Below are positions 27,883 through 36,812 of a stretch of DNA of 64,000 nt, in pieces (the stretch's first letter is position 1; the number at the start of each line of letters is the position of its first letter). Source of the DNA: a candidate division KSB1 bacterium (GTDB lineage Bacteria > Zhuqueibacterota > Zhuqueibacteria > Thermofontimicrobiales > Thermofontimicrobiaceae). The notes under the pieces are model-generated. The model was not told the origin of the DNA. It was given only the letters and a program-made list of their open reading frames with translations, and did no database searches. The DNA lies in contig JAPDPQ010000011.1 in the NCBI GenBank assembly GCA_034506395.1, positions 1 to 64,000 on the forward strand, in the 5' to 3' direction. The position numbers and the translations under genes are program-made.

Positions 27883-28905
27883 CTATTCATCCCCTAACTC
27901 AGCGATAATGGCTTCAGTGATTTCGGTTGTGGTGGCCGTTCCGCCCAAGTCGCGAGTCAATTTCTCCCCCTTTTCAAGGACCTTATTGATTGCATTGGCA
28001 ATGCGCTGGGCCGCCTCATTTTCGCCGATATACTCGAGCATCAAAATGCCCGAGCGGATCAAAGCGATGGGATTGGCCAAATTCTTGCCCGCGATGTCAG
28101 GAGCACTACCGTGCACCGCCTCAAAAATCGCATATTCATCGCCGATATTTGCCCCTGGTGCAGTACCGAGGCCGCCGACCAGTCCAGCACATAAGTCCGA
28201 AACGATATCCCCATAGAGATTTTCCAACAACAAGACATCAAATTGATATGGATTCAAGACCAATTGCATACAAGCATTATCGACGATTTTTTCCTCGTAT
28301 TGAATATCGGGGTATTTCTCAGCGACTTTGCGCGAGCATTGTAGAAAAAGGCCGTCGCTCATTTTCATGATATTAGCTTTATGAACTGCCGTTACCTTAT
28401 GCCGCCGATAGTCGCTGGCATATTTAAAGGCAAATTCTGCGATACGGGTCGAAGCCTTCTCCGTGATAATTTTGAGCGATTCCACGACCCCCGGAACGAC
28501 CTCATGTTCGATCCCGGAATACAGCCCTTCCGTATTTTCGCGCACAACGATCAGATCGATGTTTTGATATGGCGCTTTGACATTCGGAAGGCTTTTCACC
28601 GGCCGAAGATTGGCGTATAGTTCTAGCCTTTTCCGCAAGGTCACGCTGATGCTTTTGAATCCCTCCCCGATCGGCGTACCAACCGGCCCTTTTAGTGCCA
28701 CTTTATTCCGTCTCACAGACTCGATCGTATACTCGGGCAAAACTGTACCGATCTTTTCTAACGCATTGGCGCCAGCAGGGACTTCCTCCCATTCGATCGC
28801 TGCACCAGACGCATCGATCACAGCCACCGCAGCCTGTGCCACTTCCGGCCCAATGCCATCTCCTTTGATCAGACTGATCGTCCGTTTCGGCCTGTTTTGA
28901 TTCAT
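27883..28905 (-). CDS. NAD-dependent isocitrate dehydrogenase (isocitrate/isopropylmalate family)
   Basis: 340 residues, the normal length for the short NAD-type enzyme. Visible features are the N-terminal [11 protein letters not shown] motif, the substrate segment [17 protein letters not shown] (residues about 86-102, with Ser and two Arg that bind isocitrate), [12 protein letters not shown], a catalytic Tyr/Lys region ([12 protein letters not shown]), and the metal/NAD region LYGDIVSDL...[12 protein letters not shown]. It catalyses oxidative decarboxylation of isocitrate to 2-oxoglutarate. Paralogues in the family act on isopropylmalate or homoisocitrate, but the [10 protein letters not shown] context favours isocitrate. 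It is monocistronic in this window. Confidence 0.88.
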   Translation of the reverse strand: MNQNRPKRTISLIKGDGIGPEVAQAAVAVIDASGAAIEWEEVPAGANALEKIGTVLPEYTIESVRRNKVALKGPVGTPIGEGFKSISVTLRKRLELYANLRPVKSLPNVKAPYQNIDLIVVRENTEGLYSGIEHEVVPGVVESLKIITEKASTRIAEFAFKYASDYRRHKVTAVHKANIMKMSDGLFLQCSRKVAEKYPDIQYEEKIVDNACMQLVLNPYQFDVLLLENLYGDIVSDLCAGLVGGLGTAPGANIGDEYAIFEAVHGSAPDIAGKNLANPIALIRSGILMLEYIGENEAAQRIANAINKVLEKGEKLTRDLGGTATTTEITEAIIAELGDE

Positions 28906-29490
28906 ATCAGTTCCCTTTTTGCTCTAATGATGGGTTTCGGTGGTTTATTCAAATTCGATGGCGGAATATATTAAAAAATTAATTGAAAAGCAAGCTAAGA
29001 GCAAATGTTCAATTTTTGCACGCCATCACCATTATAAGCCATTGTCGAAATCCCCCGTTAATATCGAGCAAAACAGAATCGAGAACCCTAAGACCGCCAA
29101 ATATAGCTTTTGCTGGAAATGAAATGATGCTATTAAAGGCCAAGTTTTTGGCTGATACCACTTGTCCCGGTTTTCCCATATCATATCATCCATGTGCCAT
29201 TTCGCCATGAGTAATCAAATTAGTTTTCTGCAAAGCAAGCGAATTGGCAAATTCGGAATCTCATTCCCGCGGATGCAGAAGCCGATTTGACTCCGAGAAA
29301 TTTCGAGTAAAACGAGGCCCATCCGTCACCTAACCCTTGGAGTCAATTTAAAAATGGCAACTTTTTTCATTTGACTCCCTCTGTTTAACGCTCAAGACCA
29401 TCTGAAAATTGGCATGAGCTTGATAGTATGATTCGATTCAATTGTTCCGATTGTTGATGATTATCAGAGACGTTCGGCAAAGCAGATAAA
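28906..29490 (-). pseudogene. Decayed gene start behind an FNR-type promoter
   Basis: Downstream of the box at 29519 a leftward ATG at 29370 has a strong AGAGGGAG ribosome site and a leader of about 114 nt, as in the other FNR-box genes. The frame (MKKVAIFKLTPRVR) stops after 14 codons. Coding-like pieces follow in other frames, including a 58-codon frame near 29208-29035 with a hydrophobic segment (LYLAVLGFSILFCSIL). I read it as a dead gene. Identity unknown. Confidence 0.3.
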
Positions 29491-29532
29491 AATTTACATC
29501 GATCTTCAATTAATCGCCTTGACTAAAGTCAA
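29491..29532 (-). promoter_or_regulatory. FNR/NnrR-type box without an intact target
   Basis: TTGACTAAAGTCAA (29519-29532). The minus-strand hexamer at class II distance, 29496-29491, reads TAAATT (4 of 6). The plus-strand position reads GGCGGT, so leftward use is favoured. Confidence 0.65.
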
Positions 29533-29950
29533 GTCTCTGTCGATTTTTTCGAGTGGCGGTTTCATCCTTTTAATTCGAGCGATACCAGTTTGACCCGAAA
29601 TCCATCGCTGCTTTAGATAATTGGCATACAACCGGAAATCGGATAGCCTCAATGTTTCGATCGGTGGCTAAAATTTGTATCGAATTAAATGGCAAACCCA
29701 AAATGCAACTTCCACAGGATCTGATTTGAGCGAAGGCTAAATGATATTTCATGACCAAAATAAGGTGAAGATTATCGCGCAAGAAATGTTGATCCAGTCA
29801 TAACCAACCAATTTTTAATTGCTGGAAAAATGGTATTTTCGCTCCATAGGATGGTCCAATGACACTGTGCTTGGCATTTTAAACCTTGCTGCTGAATGAA
29901 TAGCAATGATCAGCCGAACATGCGTGGTCACAGTGTCGTTGAAAAATTCC
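29533..29950. other. Intergenic region, possible rightward coding remnant
   Basis: A rightward frame at about 29578-29727 contains FDPKSIAALDNWHTTGNRIA and then SMFRSVAKICIELNGKP before a stop. It has no start and I cannot name it. Otherwise nothing. Confidence 0.25.
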
Positions 29951-29979
29951 TTGACTTTGCTGCGAAATTGGTTTATATT
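29951..29979 (+). promoter_or_regulatory. Sigma-70 promoter of the TIGR03546/TIGR03545 pair
   Basis: -35 TTGACT (29951-29956), a 17-bp spacer and -10 TATATT (29974-29979), 45 bp before the ATG at 30024. Confidence 0.72.
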
Positions 29980-30023
29980 TCGAGGCAAATTTCAAGCGAC
30001 GATAAATCTTAAAGGGACTGGAT

Positions 30024-30554
30024 ATGATCTGGTTGAATATCATTTCGAAAGTGATTCGGGCGTTCCGTTCTGGGGAATCGCCAGGGCAGATCGCGGCTGG
30101 ATTCTGCGTTGGTTTTCTGATTGGGCTAATGCCGTTTTGGACCTTGCAAGGCGTAGCGCTGTTCATCTTGCTCATTCTGCTCAATATCAACATGGCGGCT
30201 GGGACATTGGCGATCCTCCTGGCCAGTTTATTTGCTTATCTATTAGATCCGATCTTCCACGATATCGGATATTATTTTCTGACTGGAATTCCTGCTTTGC
30301 AGGGGATCTGGGAATGGCTCTATAATAATCCGCTCGGGCCGCTAACCCGATTCAATAATACTGTGGTGATGGGAAGTTTTGTGGCCGGGCTGATGCTTTT
30401 TTTCCCAATATTTTGGGGAATGAAAAAGTTGGTCGTTGCTTATCGAGACAACTTGGAAGTTCGGATCAAAAAATGGAAGGTTTACCAGGTCATCAAAGGC
30501 AGCAAGCTGGTGCAGTGGTATGAGAAGGTTCGAGATTTAGGAGGTGAGCTATGA
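30024..30554 (+). CDS. TIGR03546-type membrane protein (DUF2062-like)
   Basis: 176 residues, ATG preceded by AAAGGGA. Hydrophobic helices lie at about 24-40, 42-62, 66-85 and 112-132. The ESPGQIAAGFCVGFLIGLMPF segment resembles the GxxP...G...PF pattern of DUF2062 inner-membrane proteins. It overlaps the next gene by 4 nt (ATGA). From memory, a short membrane protein of this kind and a long coiled-coil protein travel as the TIGR03546/TIGR03545 pair. No function is known. Confidence 0.75.
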   Translation: MIWLNIISKVIRAFRSGESPGQIAAGFCVGFLIGLMPFWTLQGVALFILLILLNINMAAGTLAILLASLFAYLLDPIFHDIGYYFLTGIPALQGIWEWLYNNPLGPLTRFNNTVVMGSFVAGLMLFFPIFWGMKKLVVAYRDNLEVRIKKWKVYQVIKGSKLVQWYEKVRDLGGEL

Positions 30555-32425
30555 GAAAAAGAGGCCTCATTTACCTGGCAGTGATCGCGATCATCGTCGC
30601 AGTGATCGCATATTTTACCCAGGATAAATTCTTGGAGCGGCAATTGGAATCCGGCTTGGAAGCCATTGCTGGCGCCAAGGTCGAGATCGATAATTTTCAT
30701 TTCAGCTTGCTGAAAGCGGAATGTTCTTGGAGCCGACTCCAAATTGCCAATGCCAATGATCCGTGGAAGAACCTGGTGGAAACTGGTCGGGCAAGCTTTG
30801 ACCTTGAAACGCGGCCCCTATTTTGGCGTCGCTTCATCATCAAAGAGATGGCTTTGGAACGAGTGAGGACTGGCACGCCACGTAAGACAAACGGCAGTTT
30901 GCCCAAAAAGCCGGAGCCGCCCAAATCTACCGAACCTGATTTGTTCGAAAGAGCCAAGGCTGCCTTGCAAAAGCAGCTTGGAGATGCCCCGATCTTTGAC
31001 CTGTCAGGTCTGGGCAAAAAATTAAAGGTCGATTCGCTCATCAATGTCGAAAATCTGGCTAGCTTTCAGGCCTATCAGTCGCTGCGCTCCACGGCCGATA
31101 GCACGTTCGATTACTGGAAATCGCAACTCGATGTCAAAGTCTATTCTGCCAAGGTAAACGAACTTGAATCCAAGGTGAAATCGCTCAAGCTTGAAAAGAT
31201 CGATGAGATCAAGGATGTAGCCGCGGTAGTCGACCTGGCGAAAAAAGTGGATGACATTCGTAAAGATGCGCTTTCGCTGAAGAAAGATGTGGAGCAGAAG
31301 CATGCTGCTTTGACCCAAACTTTCGATGAGCTCCAGGCGGAATTGAAATCCGCTCAAGGTGCGCTTCAACAGGACATTGACAAGGCTAAACAATTAGCGA
31401 AGCTGAAAGATTTGGATGTGAAAGATGTTGCCCTGGTGCTTTTCGGCAGCGCCGTGGTCGATCGTTATGAGCAGTTGCTCGATTATGTTGCCACCGGTCG
31501 AAAATATCTGGATAAAGTTCAAAAGATGACGGCTTCGGACAAGGTAGAAAAGCCCCCGCGTTTCAAGGGACAGGATATTCATTTTCCGTTTCGCTATCGC
31601 TATCCCAAATTTCTCCTGCGTCAGGCGAAACTCTCCGCTGCCACTGCAGCCGGGGATACCAGCCGTGCCTATTTTCTTGAGGGATATTTAACTGGGCTGA
31701 CCAATCAACCCTCAGTTCTGGGAAGGCCCACCCGGTTTAACATCGATTTGATGCGCCTCGATGGCAATAAATATCGGCTGGCAGGAAGCCTGGATCATAT
31801 CACCGATCAATCGCGGGATTCCCTGTGGCTTAGCGCCGAGAATTTTGGCCTGGGAAAAATCAATCTGAAAAAGAGCAAATATTTCCCAGCGGCCATTTCG
31901 GCCCAGAAGGGCAACATTATGCTGGCTGGATTTTTTGTTAGCAATAGCATCGACCTGAAGTTGAACCTTGATGTTTCTCCGGTGAACTTCATTTATGAAA
32001 GTGAAGCAACCGATCGCGTATCGAAAATCGTCCGAGAGGTTTTGGGGGGACTGACCAATGTGAACTTAAAAGCGCAGCTCATTGGCGGTGCTGGAGCCGA
32101 TTTCAAATTGAACCTGAACTCCAACGTCGATAATGTGTTGGCCAATCAAATCAAACTGACCATTGCTGAGAACCTCCGCGAGGCCCAGCAACAGGTCGAA
32201 AGCTATGTCCGCACCGAGGTCGATAAAAAGCGCAAGCAGGTCGAGGCCATTATCGATGAAAATCGGCAGAAAGTTTATGCTGAACTGGATCAAGCCAAGC
32301 AAAAAGTTTACCAAATCACTAACGAGTTGGAGCAGCGAAAGAAGGAATTAGAGGAGCGAAAGAAGAAACTCGAATCGGATGCCAAGAAAAAAGTGATCGA
32401 TTTCATCAGAAAGCCGGGAAATTAA
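30551..32425 (+). CDS. TIGR03545-type coiled-coil envelope protein (AsmA-like ends)
   Basis: 624 residues. One N-terminal membrane anchor (about 7-24) is followed by an AsmA-like opening (LERQLESGLEAIAGAKVEID). About 190-290 is a coiled coil rich in Lys/Glu/Leu heptads (AKVNELESKVKSLKLEK and onwards). About 340-520 is beta-rich (RFKGQDIHFPFRYRYPKFLL...). The end (about 535-620) is a second long coiled coil with very high charge. It probably spans the periplasm. It is translationally coupled to the upstream membrane protein, so the two likely form a complex. Function unknown. Confidence 0.75.
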   Translation: MRKRGLIYLAVIAIIVAVIAYFTQDKFLERQLESGLEAIAGAKVEIDNFHFSLLKAECSWSRLQIANANDPWKNLVETGRASFDLETRPLFWRRFIIKEMALERVRTGTPRKTNGSLPKKPEPPKSTEPDLFERAKAALQKQLGDAPIFDLSGLGKKLKVDSLINVENLASFQAYQSLRSTADSTFDYWKSQLDVKVYSAKVNELESKVKSLKLEKIDEIKDVAAVVDLAKKVDDIRKDALSLKKDVEQKHAALTQTFDELQAELKSAQGALQQDIDKAKQLAKLKDLDVKDVALVLFGSAVVDRYEQLLDYVATGRKYLDKVQKMTASDKVEKPPRFKGQDIHFPFRYRYPKFLLRQAKLSAATAAGDTSRAYFLEGYLTGLTNQPSVLGRPTRFNIDLMRLDGNKYRLAGSLDHITDQSRDSLWLSAENFGLGKINLKKSKYFPAAISAQKGNIMLAGFFVSNSIDLKLNLDVSPVNFIYESEATDRVSKIVREVLGGLTNVNLKAQLIGGAGADFKLNLNSNVDNVLANQIKLTIAENLREAQQQVESYVRTEVDKKRKQVEAIIDENRQKVYAELDQAKQKVYQITNELEQRKKELEERKKKLESDAKKKVIDFIRKPGN

Positions 32426-32632
32426 TTGGTGTTTGAAAATCAAATAGCAAAGCTGAGTGAAGTTTTTTTCTTTTGCTGGATTGATCTGATGTCTCGCTTT
32501 CCATCGTCCTATTGTGAAAGCTGACTTTTTAAATTCGATCAATGTAAGATGTCATTAGCTTAGCTTGAGACTTTCGCTTAATTCATGAATCGATTTTGCT
32601 GTGTTTAGAAAGCGAATTGAGGCTTTCAATCA

Positions 32633-34207
32633 ATGTCAGGGAGAATTCAAAGAAATCTCATAGATCTGGTGACAGGGACTTTTGTCTCTCGTGTGCTGGG
32701 CTTTTTGCGAGAGCTGGTGACCGCCGCCTATTACGGCACCAATCGCGCTATGGATTTGTTCGTCATCGCCTTCACCATTCCCACATTTTTCAGACATTTT
32801 TTGGGCGAGGATGTGGTCGAACGGGCGTTTTTGCCGCCGTTCAAGCGATTGATCAGCCAGAAAAAATATCAGCACGGATGGCAGTTACTGTCCTCTTGCT
32901 TTAACTTGATGGTCATAGCATTGATTATCGTCACCGCTATCCTTTATCTCATCGCACCGCTGATTGTCAAAATTATCGCACCAGGCCTGGAGCCATCGGT
33001 CTTCCCCAAAGCGATCACCATGACATATTGGATTTTGCCGTTCATGTTGATCATTGGCCTCTCAGCCTTTGTCGGCAGCGTTCTGAACTTCTTCGAAATG
33101 AACAAGATCTACAGCCTTGCACCAGCCATGTTGAGCATCGGGGTGATCATTGGCGTCCATTACTTCAGACCATTTCTGGGCATCTATGCGCTCCCTGCTG
33201 GCTTTCTGTTAGGCGGGTTGTTAGAGCTGATCATTCAAATCCCCTTTTTATTCAAACGACAAATCTGGAAGGACACTCATGCCAGCTATTCCCCCACGCT
33301 TCATCTCAACGAAGCGGAGATGAGAACGGTGAGCCGCGAAAGCGGGTTCATCTTGCTCAAGTCATTGCTGGATAAATCGGTGGAAATTGTGGATCGGATG
33401 CTGGCTTCATTTTTGATCACTGGTAGCATCGCCTCGCTCTGGTACGCCCAGCGACTCATTCAATTGCCAGTCGCTATTATCGGGCTTTCTATCAGTCGCG
33501 CGTTGGTGCCATATTTGACCGAAAAAAAAGCGTTGGTTCAAGATGAGGATTTTTTGGCTGGAATTCGCCTGGGGATCCAAATGAATCTTGCCCTCGTGCT
33601 GCCCATCATCATGATCATGGTGGCAATGGCCACGCCAATCATCAGTCTGGTTTATCAGCGCGGCCACTTCGATGCCGAAAGCACGCGACTCACCGCTATC
33701 GCGTTCTGGTGCTATTCTGTCGGATTGCTCGGCATCAGTTTGAACACCTTTTTTTCCCGATTGTTTTCGATCTTTCAGAAGAACAAGATGCCGTTTTATA
33801 TCGCCATTGCCACGGCCATTCTGAACATCATTCTCAACTTCATTTTGGTTAAAACCCCGCTGAAACACGGGGGGATTGCCCTGGCTTCGTCCATCGCCTT
33901 TAGCCTGAGCTGTTTGCTGCTTTTCTACTTTCTCTCGAAAGAGTTGCGTCATCAAATCGACTATAGGGCGATTCTTCGAGATCTATTTATCATCAGCTTA
34001 GTTTGCTTCATCATCGGTATTATGATCTTTCTGGGCTATCATCATTTGCTCAAGCATTATTTAGAGGGAAAGATCGATTCTTTGTTAATTCGAAATGTAG
34101 TAGGTTTGGGAATCGGTGCCACCGTCGCAGGTTTACTCTATCTCTCAGCCATGCGTCTCATCGGCCCAAAAGAGATCCGAGCTCGGATCAATAAGGCTTT
34201 CTTTTAA
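32633..34207 (+). CDS. murJ: Lipid II flippase MurJ
   Basis: 524 residues with about 14 hydrophobic helices, the normal MurJ size. The N-terminus contains TGTFVSRVLGFLRELVTAAYYG, the signature MviN stretch, then AMDLFVIAFTIPTFFRHFLGEDVVERAFLPPF, matching the family's (A/G)xxLF..AF.P.F region. Later signatures include FLLGGLLELIIQIPFLFK and VYQRGHFDAESTRLTA. It flips lipid-linked peptidoglycan precursors across the inner membrane. The gene is single, with no close partner. The ATG has CAGGGAG overlapping its own first codons, so initiation signals are weak. Confidence 0.93.
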   Translation: MSGRIQRNLIDLVTGTFVSRVLGFLRELVTAAYYGTNRAMDLFVIAFTIPTFFRHFLGEDVVERAFLPPFKRLISQKKYQHGWQLLSSCFNLMVIALIIVTAILYLIAPLIVKIIAPGLEPSVFPKAITMTYWILPFMLIIGLSAFVGSVLNFFEMNKIYSLAPAMLSIGVIIGVHYFRPFLGIYALPAGFLLGGLLELIIQIPFLFKRQIWKDTHASYSPTLHLNEAEMRTVSRESGFILLKSLLDKSVEIVDRMLASFLITGSIASLWYAQRLIQLPVAIIGLSISRALVPYLTEKKALVQDEDFLAGIRLGIQMNLALVLPIIMIMVAMATPIISLVYQRGHFDAESTRLTAIAFWCYSVGLLGISLNTFFSRLFSIFQKNKMPFYIAIATAILNIILNFILVKTPLKHGGIALASSIAFSLSCLLLFYFLSKELRHQIDYRAILRDLFIISLVCFIIGIMIFLGYHHLLKHYLEGKIDSLLIRNVVGLGIGATVAGLLYLSAMRLIGPKEIRARINKAFF

Positions 34208-34216
34208 AATCCCAAC

Positions 34217-36259
34217 TCATCTCTGTCTTCTGCGCGGAATGGATCTTAATTCCAAATGATAAATTCGATCCAACGCTACATCCCGCAATTCATAGATCCC
34301 CTCGCCCAAATCAGAAAATGGGACTGCTGTTCCAGATTCATCGTGAATTGACCTCAACTGATGCTGGTCTAATAGAAGATGCACGGAATGATTTTCAATG
34401 CATAGCAACTCTGCTCGACTGTTGTTTTCGAAAACCAGCAGGCCCTTCCCATTGGGCAATGATTCTGCCAATAGCTTCCCCTCGTTGCTCACGATTTGCC
34501 AATAGCCATAATCCACCCATCGGACCAACCCATCGGGTTTGAGCTGATATAATTTGAGCAAGTTGACAATTTGAGTGCGCATTTCACCGTGAATTGGGGC
34601 ATCGTGAAAGCGCTTGAGATATTGGATAGATGGGACACCATAAATCGCGCTGGTGACGTAATGGTAGAGCGCAATTCCCTTGGGGAGATCCGCTGCGTCC
34701 CCATCGATCAACATGCCAGGAAGCGCTTGCGTGATGACCCGTGCCCGTTTCTCTCGAACCGTCTTGTTATCCCAGTCGTCGTTCACTCGGAGCATGTCCT
34801 GAACATCTGCAAAATGGGGATCGACCGCAGAGCTAATCAATAGCGCATCTGGTTTATATCTTTTAGCTGTTTCATAAAAAACCTTCAAATAGCGATGGGC
34901 CTCGCGAAATCCAATGCCAGCGTTACTATTGGCGTAATTCGCCCGGCTGGGATCGCGCGCCAGGAACAGGCGATCGATCTTCAAGCCATCGGCATCAAGT
35001 TGATTCGGCCCATTGCCGAAAAGGACCTGGCAACACGAGTCCACGTAGCTCTCGAACAAGGGATGGGTTGCATCGAGATATTCTCCATCGATGATTGCCA
35101 TGCGGACTGGCAACGCTCGGGCCTCTGCTTTCCACGCTTTCCAGAACAGGATGACCTTTATCCCATGATCATGGCACCAATCGATCATGTTCCGCAAGTC
35201 CCGAAACCGATCCGAAGGCGTTGCCTCGCCATCATTCATTGCCCATTTGCTCTCGATGATCAAATTGAAGTTTAAGCTATCCAGCGCATATCGCTGTTGA
35301 ATCACATAATCTCTGACCCATTGACTATTATAATTCGGATGCTCATCTATCATTTGATTCACCCGCTGTTCTCCCCACGTCGAAACTAAGGGACGCTTCC
35401 ACCAGCCAGGAACGCGCCTTGGTTGTTTCTGTGCTTTATTATTGTGTTGCCGAACAAAGCGAGCATATTCCCCTATTGCATCCCATGGCGAATTATTGAA
35501 GGTGAAAATTATCGCGGGGAACTGATAAAGAAGCTCGCGCTGAAATTTTATTCGATCCCATGGAAGATCCAGCCAGAGCGCATTGTGTTTAAATGAATAG
35601 AGGGATGCATCAGGCAGATCCAACAACCCGGTACTGAACCATCCTGCTCTAGTTTTGAACGATAGATTCAGCGGCGCTGGTGCAAAACCCCATTGCTGAT
35701 CCCGATCCGCACGAAGATCAACAACGGGATTCGTTCGGAAATAATCATCTGGCTCTGGCGAAAAATATTGATCCCAATTTGTTGTGTCAAATCCAATGTC
35801 GTTTCGCCGGAAAAGATAGGCTCCAACGCTATTGAAATTCTTCGGAAGCACAGATTTGATTTCTATTTTAAAAGCGTTATGATAACAAGTAAGTTTTATC
35901 TCCTGCGCTGTCATGCCATCCAAGCCTGCAGTAACGATAATCGCTCGATCGCTGATTTTCCACGAGCGAACAATGCTGGCCTCTTCCCTTCGTTCACTTA
36001 GATCGAACTGTATATCAAGCGGGAATGACGTGTAAGGAACCCCGTCTTTATTGCTAAGATGTGCCTGGCCAATGGTCTTATCCAATTTCAATTGATAGAT
36101 GGAAGTCTTGATTGTGATAGCGTCCTCAGATGCAATGATATTAATTTTATCATCACTTGCCTTCGCCAAATCCGACAGACCAACGAGCATGATGCAAATC
36201 ATGACCATTAGCAATTCTTTTTCTATGGAATCAAATCTGTTAAAATGTGATCCAACCAT
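34217..36259 (-). CDS. Secreted glycosidase-like protein (GH31/GH36-type barrel)
   Basis: Up to 680 residues. The start is uncertain: ATG 36259 and ATG 36208 (18th codon) are both in frame and neither has a ribosome site, but the second gives a compact signal peptide (MVMICIMLVGLSDLAKASDD). About 40-290 is a beta-sandwich. About 300-590 is a TIM-barrel-like region: FNLIIESKWAMNDG, HDHGIKVILFWKAWKAEARAL, QLDADGLKIDRLFLARD (Asp near 436 a nucleophile candidate) and DALLISSAVDPHFADVQD. A C-terminal beta domain follows. This layout is that of clan GH-D/GH31 enzymes. Substrate not inferable. It is convergent with murJ. Confidence 0.65.
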   Translation of the reverse strand: MVGSHFNRFDSIEKELLMVMICIMLVGLSDLAKASDDKINIIASEDAITIKTSIYQLKLDKTIGQAHLSNKDGVPYTSFPLDIQFDLSERREEASIVRSWKISDRAIIVTAGLDGMTAQEIKLTCYHNAFKIEIKSVLPKNFNSVGAYLFRRNDIGFDTTNWDQYFSPEPDDYFRTNPVVDLRADRDQQWGFAPAPLNLSFKTRAGWFSTGLLDLPDASLYSFKHNALWLDLPWDRIKFQRELLYQFPAIIFTFNNSPWDAIGEYARFVRQHNNKAQKQPRRVPGWWKRPLVSTWGEQRVNQMIDEHPNYNSQWVRDYVIQQRYALDSLNFNLIIESKWAMNDGEATPSDRFRDLRNMIDWCHDHGIKVILFWKAWKAEARALPVRMAIIDGEYLDATHPLFESYVDSCCQVLFGNGPNQLDADGLKIDRLFLARDPSRANYANSNAGIGFREAHRYLKVFYETAKRYKPDALLISSAVDPHFADVQDMLRVNDDWDNKTVREKRARVITQALPGMLIDGDAADLPKGIALYHYVTSAIYGVPSIQYLKRFHDAPIHGEMRTQIVNLLKLYQLKPDGLVRWVDYGYWQIVSNEGKLLAESLPNGKGLLVFENNSRAELLCIENHSVHLLLDQHQLRSIHDESGTAVPFSDLGEGIYELRDVALDRIYHLELRSIPRRRQR

Positions 36260-36626
36260 ATAATCCCAATGCTTATTTTGGTGACAATTGGAGTTCCCAT
36301 GCGATTTGCGGACCGCAAGCGAATCAGCTCAATGTCCCTGGAACTCAACAAGCGGCGCTGTTTTGCCTGCCAATTTAACAAATTCATGCCTCATTGTCAA
36401 GTTGATCGACAAAAATAGAACAGGCTTTGCAAAAAATTAATTTTGGGTTTTGATCAATGGTCAAAGGATGGGCTTATGAGGTATCATGTCAATCAATTAT
36501 ATGAAAGATAGTGGTCTGATGAAAAATTTGCTAACAAACCAGAAGGCAAGAAGAGACAGAGGGCACAGGATTTCAATTGATTTTCGATGAACATTTTTAA
36601 TTGCACCGATGCCCTCTGTTCCAGAA
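36260..36626. other. Intergenic region with a long-loop inverted repeat
   Basis: ACAGAGGGCA (36556-36565) and TGCCCTCTGT (36610-36619) form a perfect 10-bp inverted repeat with 44 bp between, ending 8 bp before MITE A copy 2. No gene. A 64-codon frame here runs into the MITE and is not called. Confidence 0.45.
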
Positions 36627-36790
36627 TTAATTCTTGTTGCAAAATTATCAAAACAGGATAGATTGTCATACCTGCGCATACAGGCATCTCATTTTTTGGT
36701 TGACTTAAGCATTAGTTAAAAAAGAGATCGCTGCTATCGCAGGAATGACATCGTTTCCTTTGATTTCCTTTTTGCAACTGAAACAATTAA
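36627..36790. mobile_element. MITE-like element A, copy 2
   Basis: 164 bp, colinear with 13228-13388 and clearly homologous along its whole length (GTTGCAAAATTATCAAAAC, then GGTTGACT-AAGC and the TTAGTTAAAAAAGAGAT stretch). Its ends again form an inverted repeat around GTTGCAAAA. It lies between the glycosidase-like and carboxypeptidase genes. Confidence 0.75.
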
Positions 36791-36812
36791 CATACATCAT
36801 ATTTGCAATTCG

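Noticed and set aside
29906-30325. 139-codon rightward frame overlapping the TIGR03546-type gene
   Set aside because: The overlapping frame has a promoter, ribosome site, membrane helices and a coupled partner; this one has none.
36450-36464. TTGATCAATGGTCAA as an additional FNR-type box
   Set aside because: The half-sites are separated by five bases instead of four, so it does not fit the family spacing.
36493-36687. 64-codon leftward frame
   Set aside because: Half of it lies inside MITE A and matches the false extension at 13175-13288.
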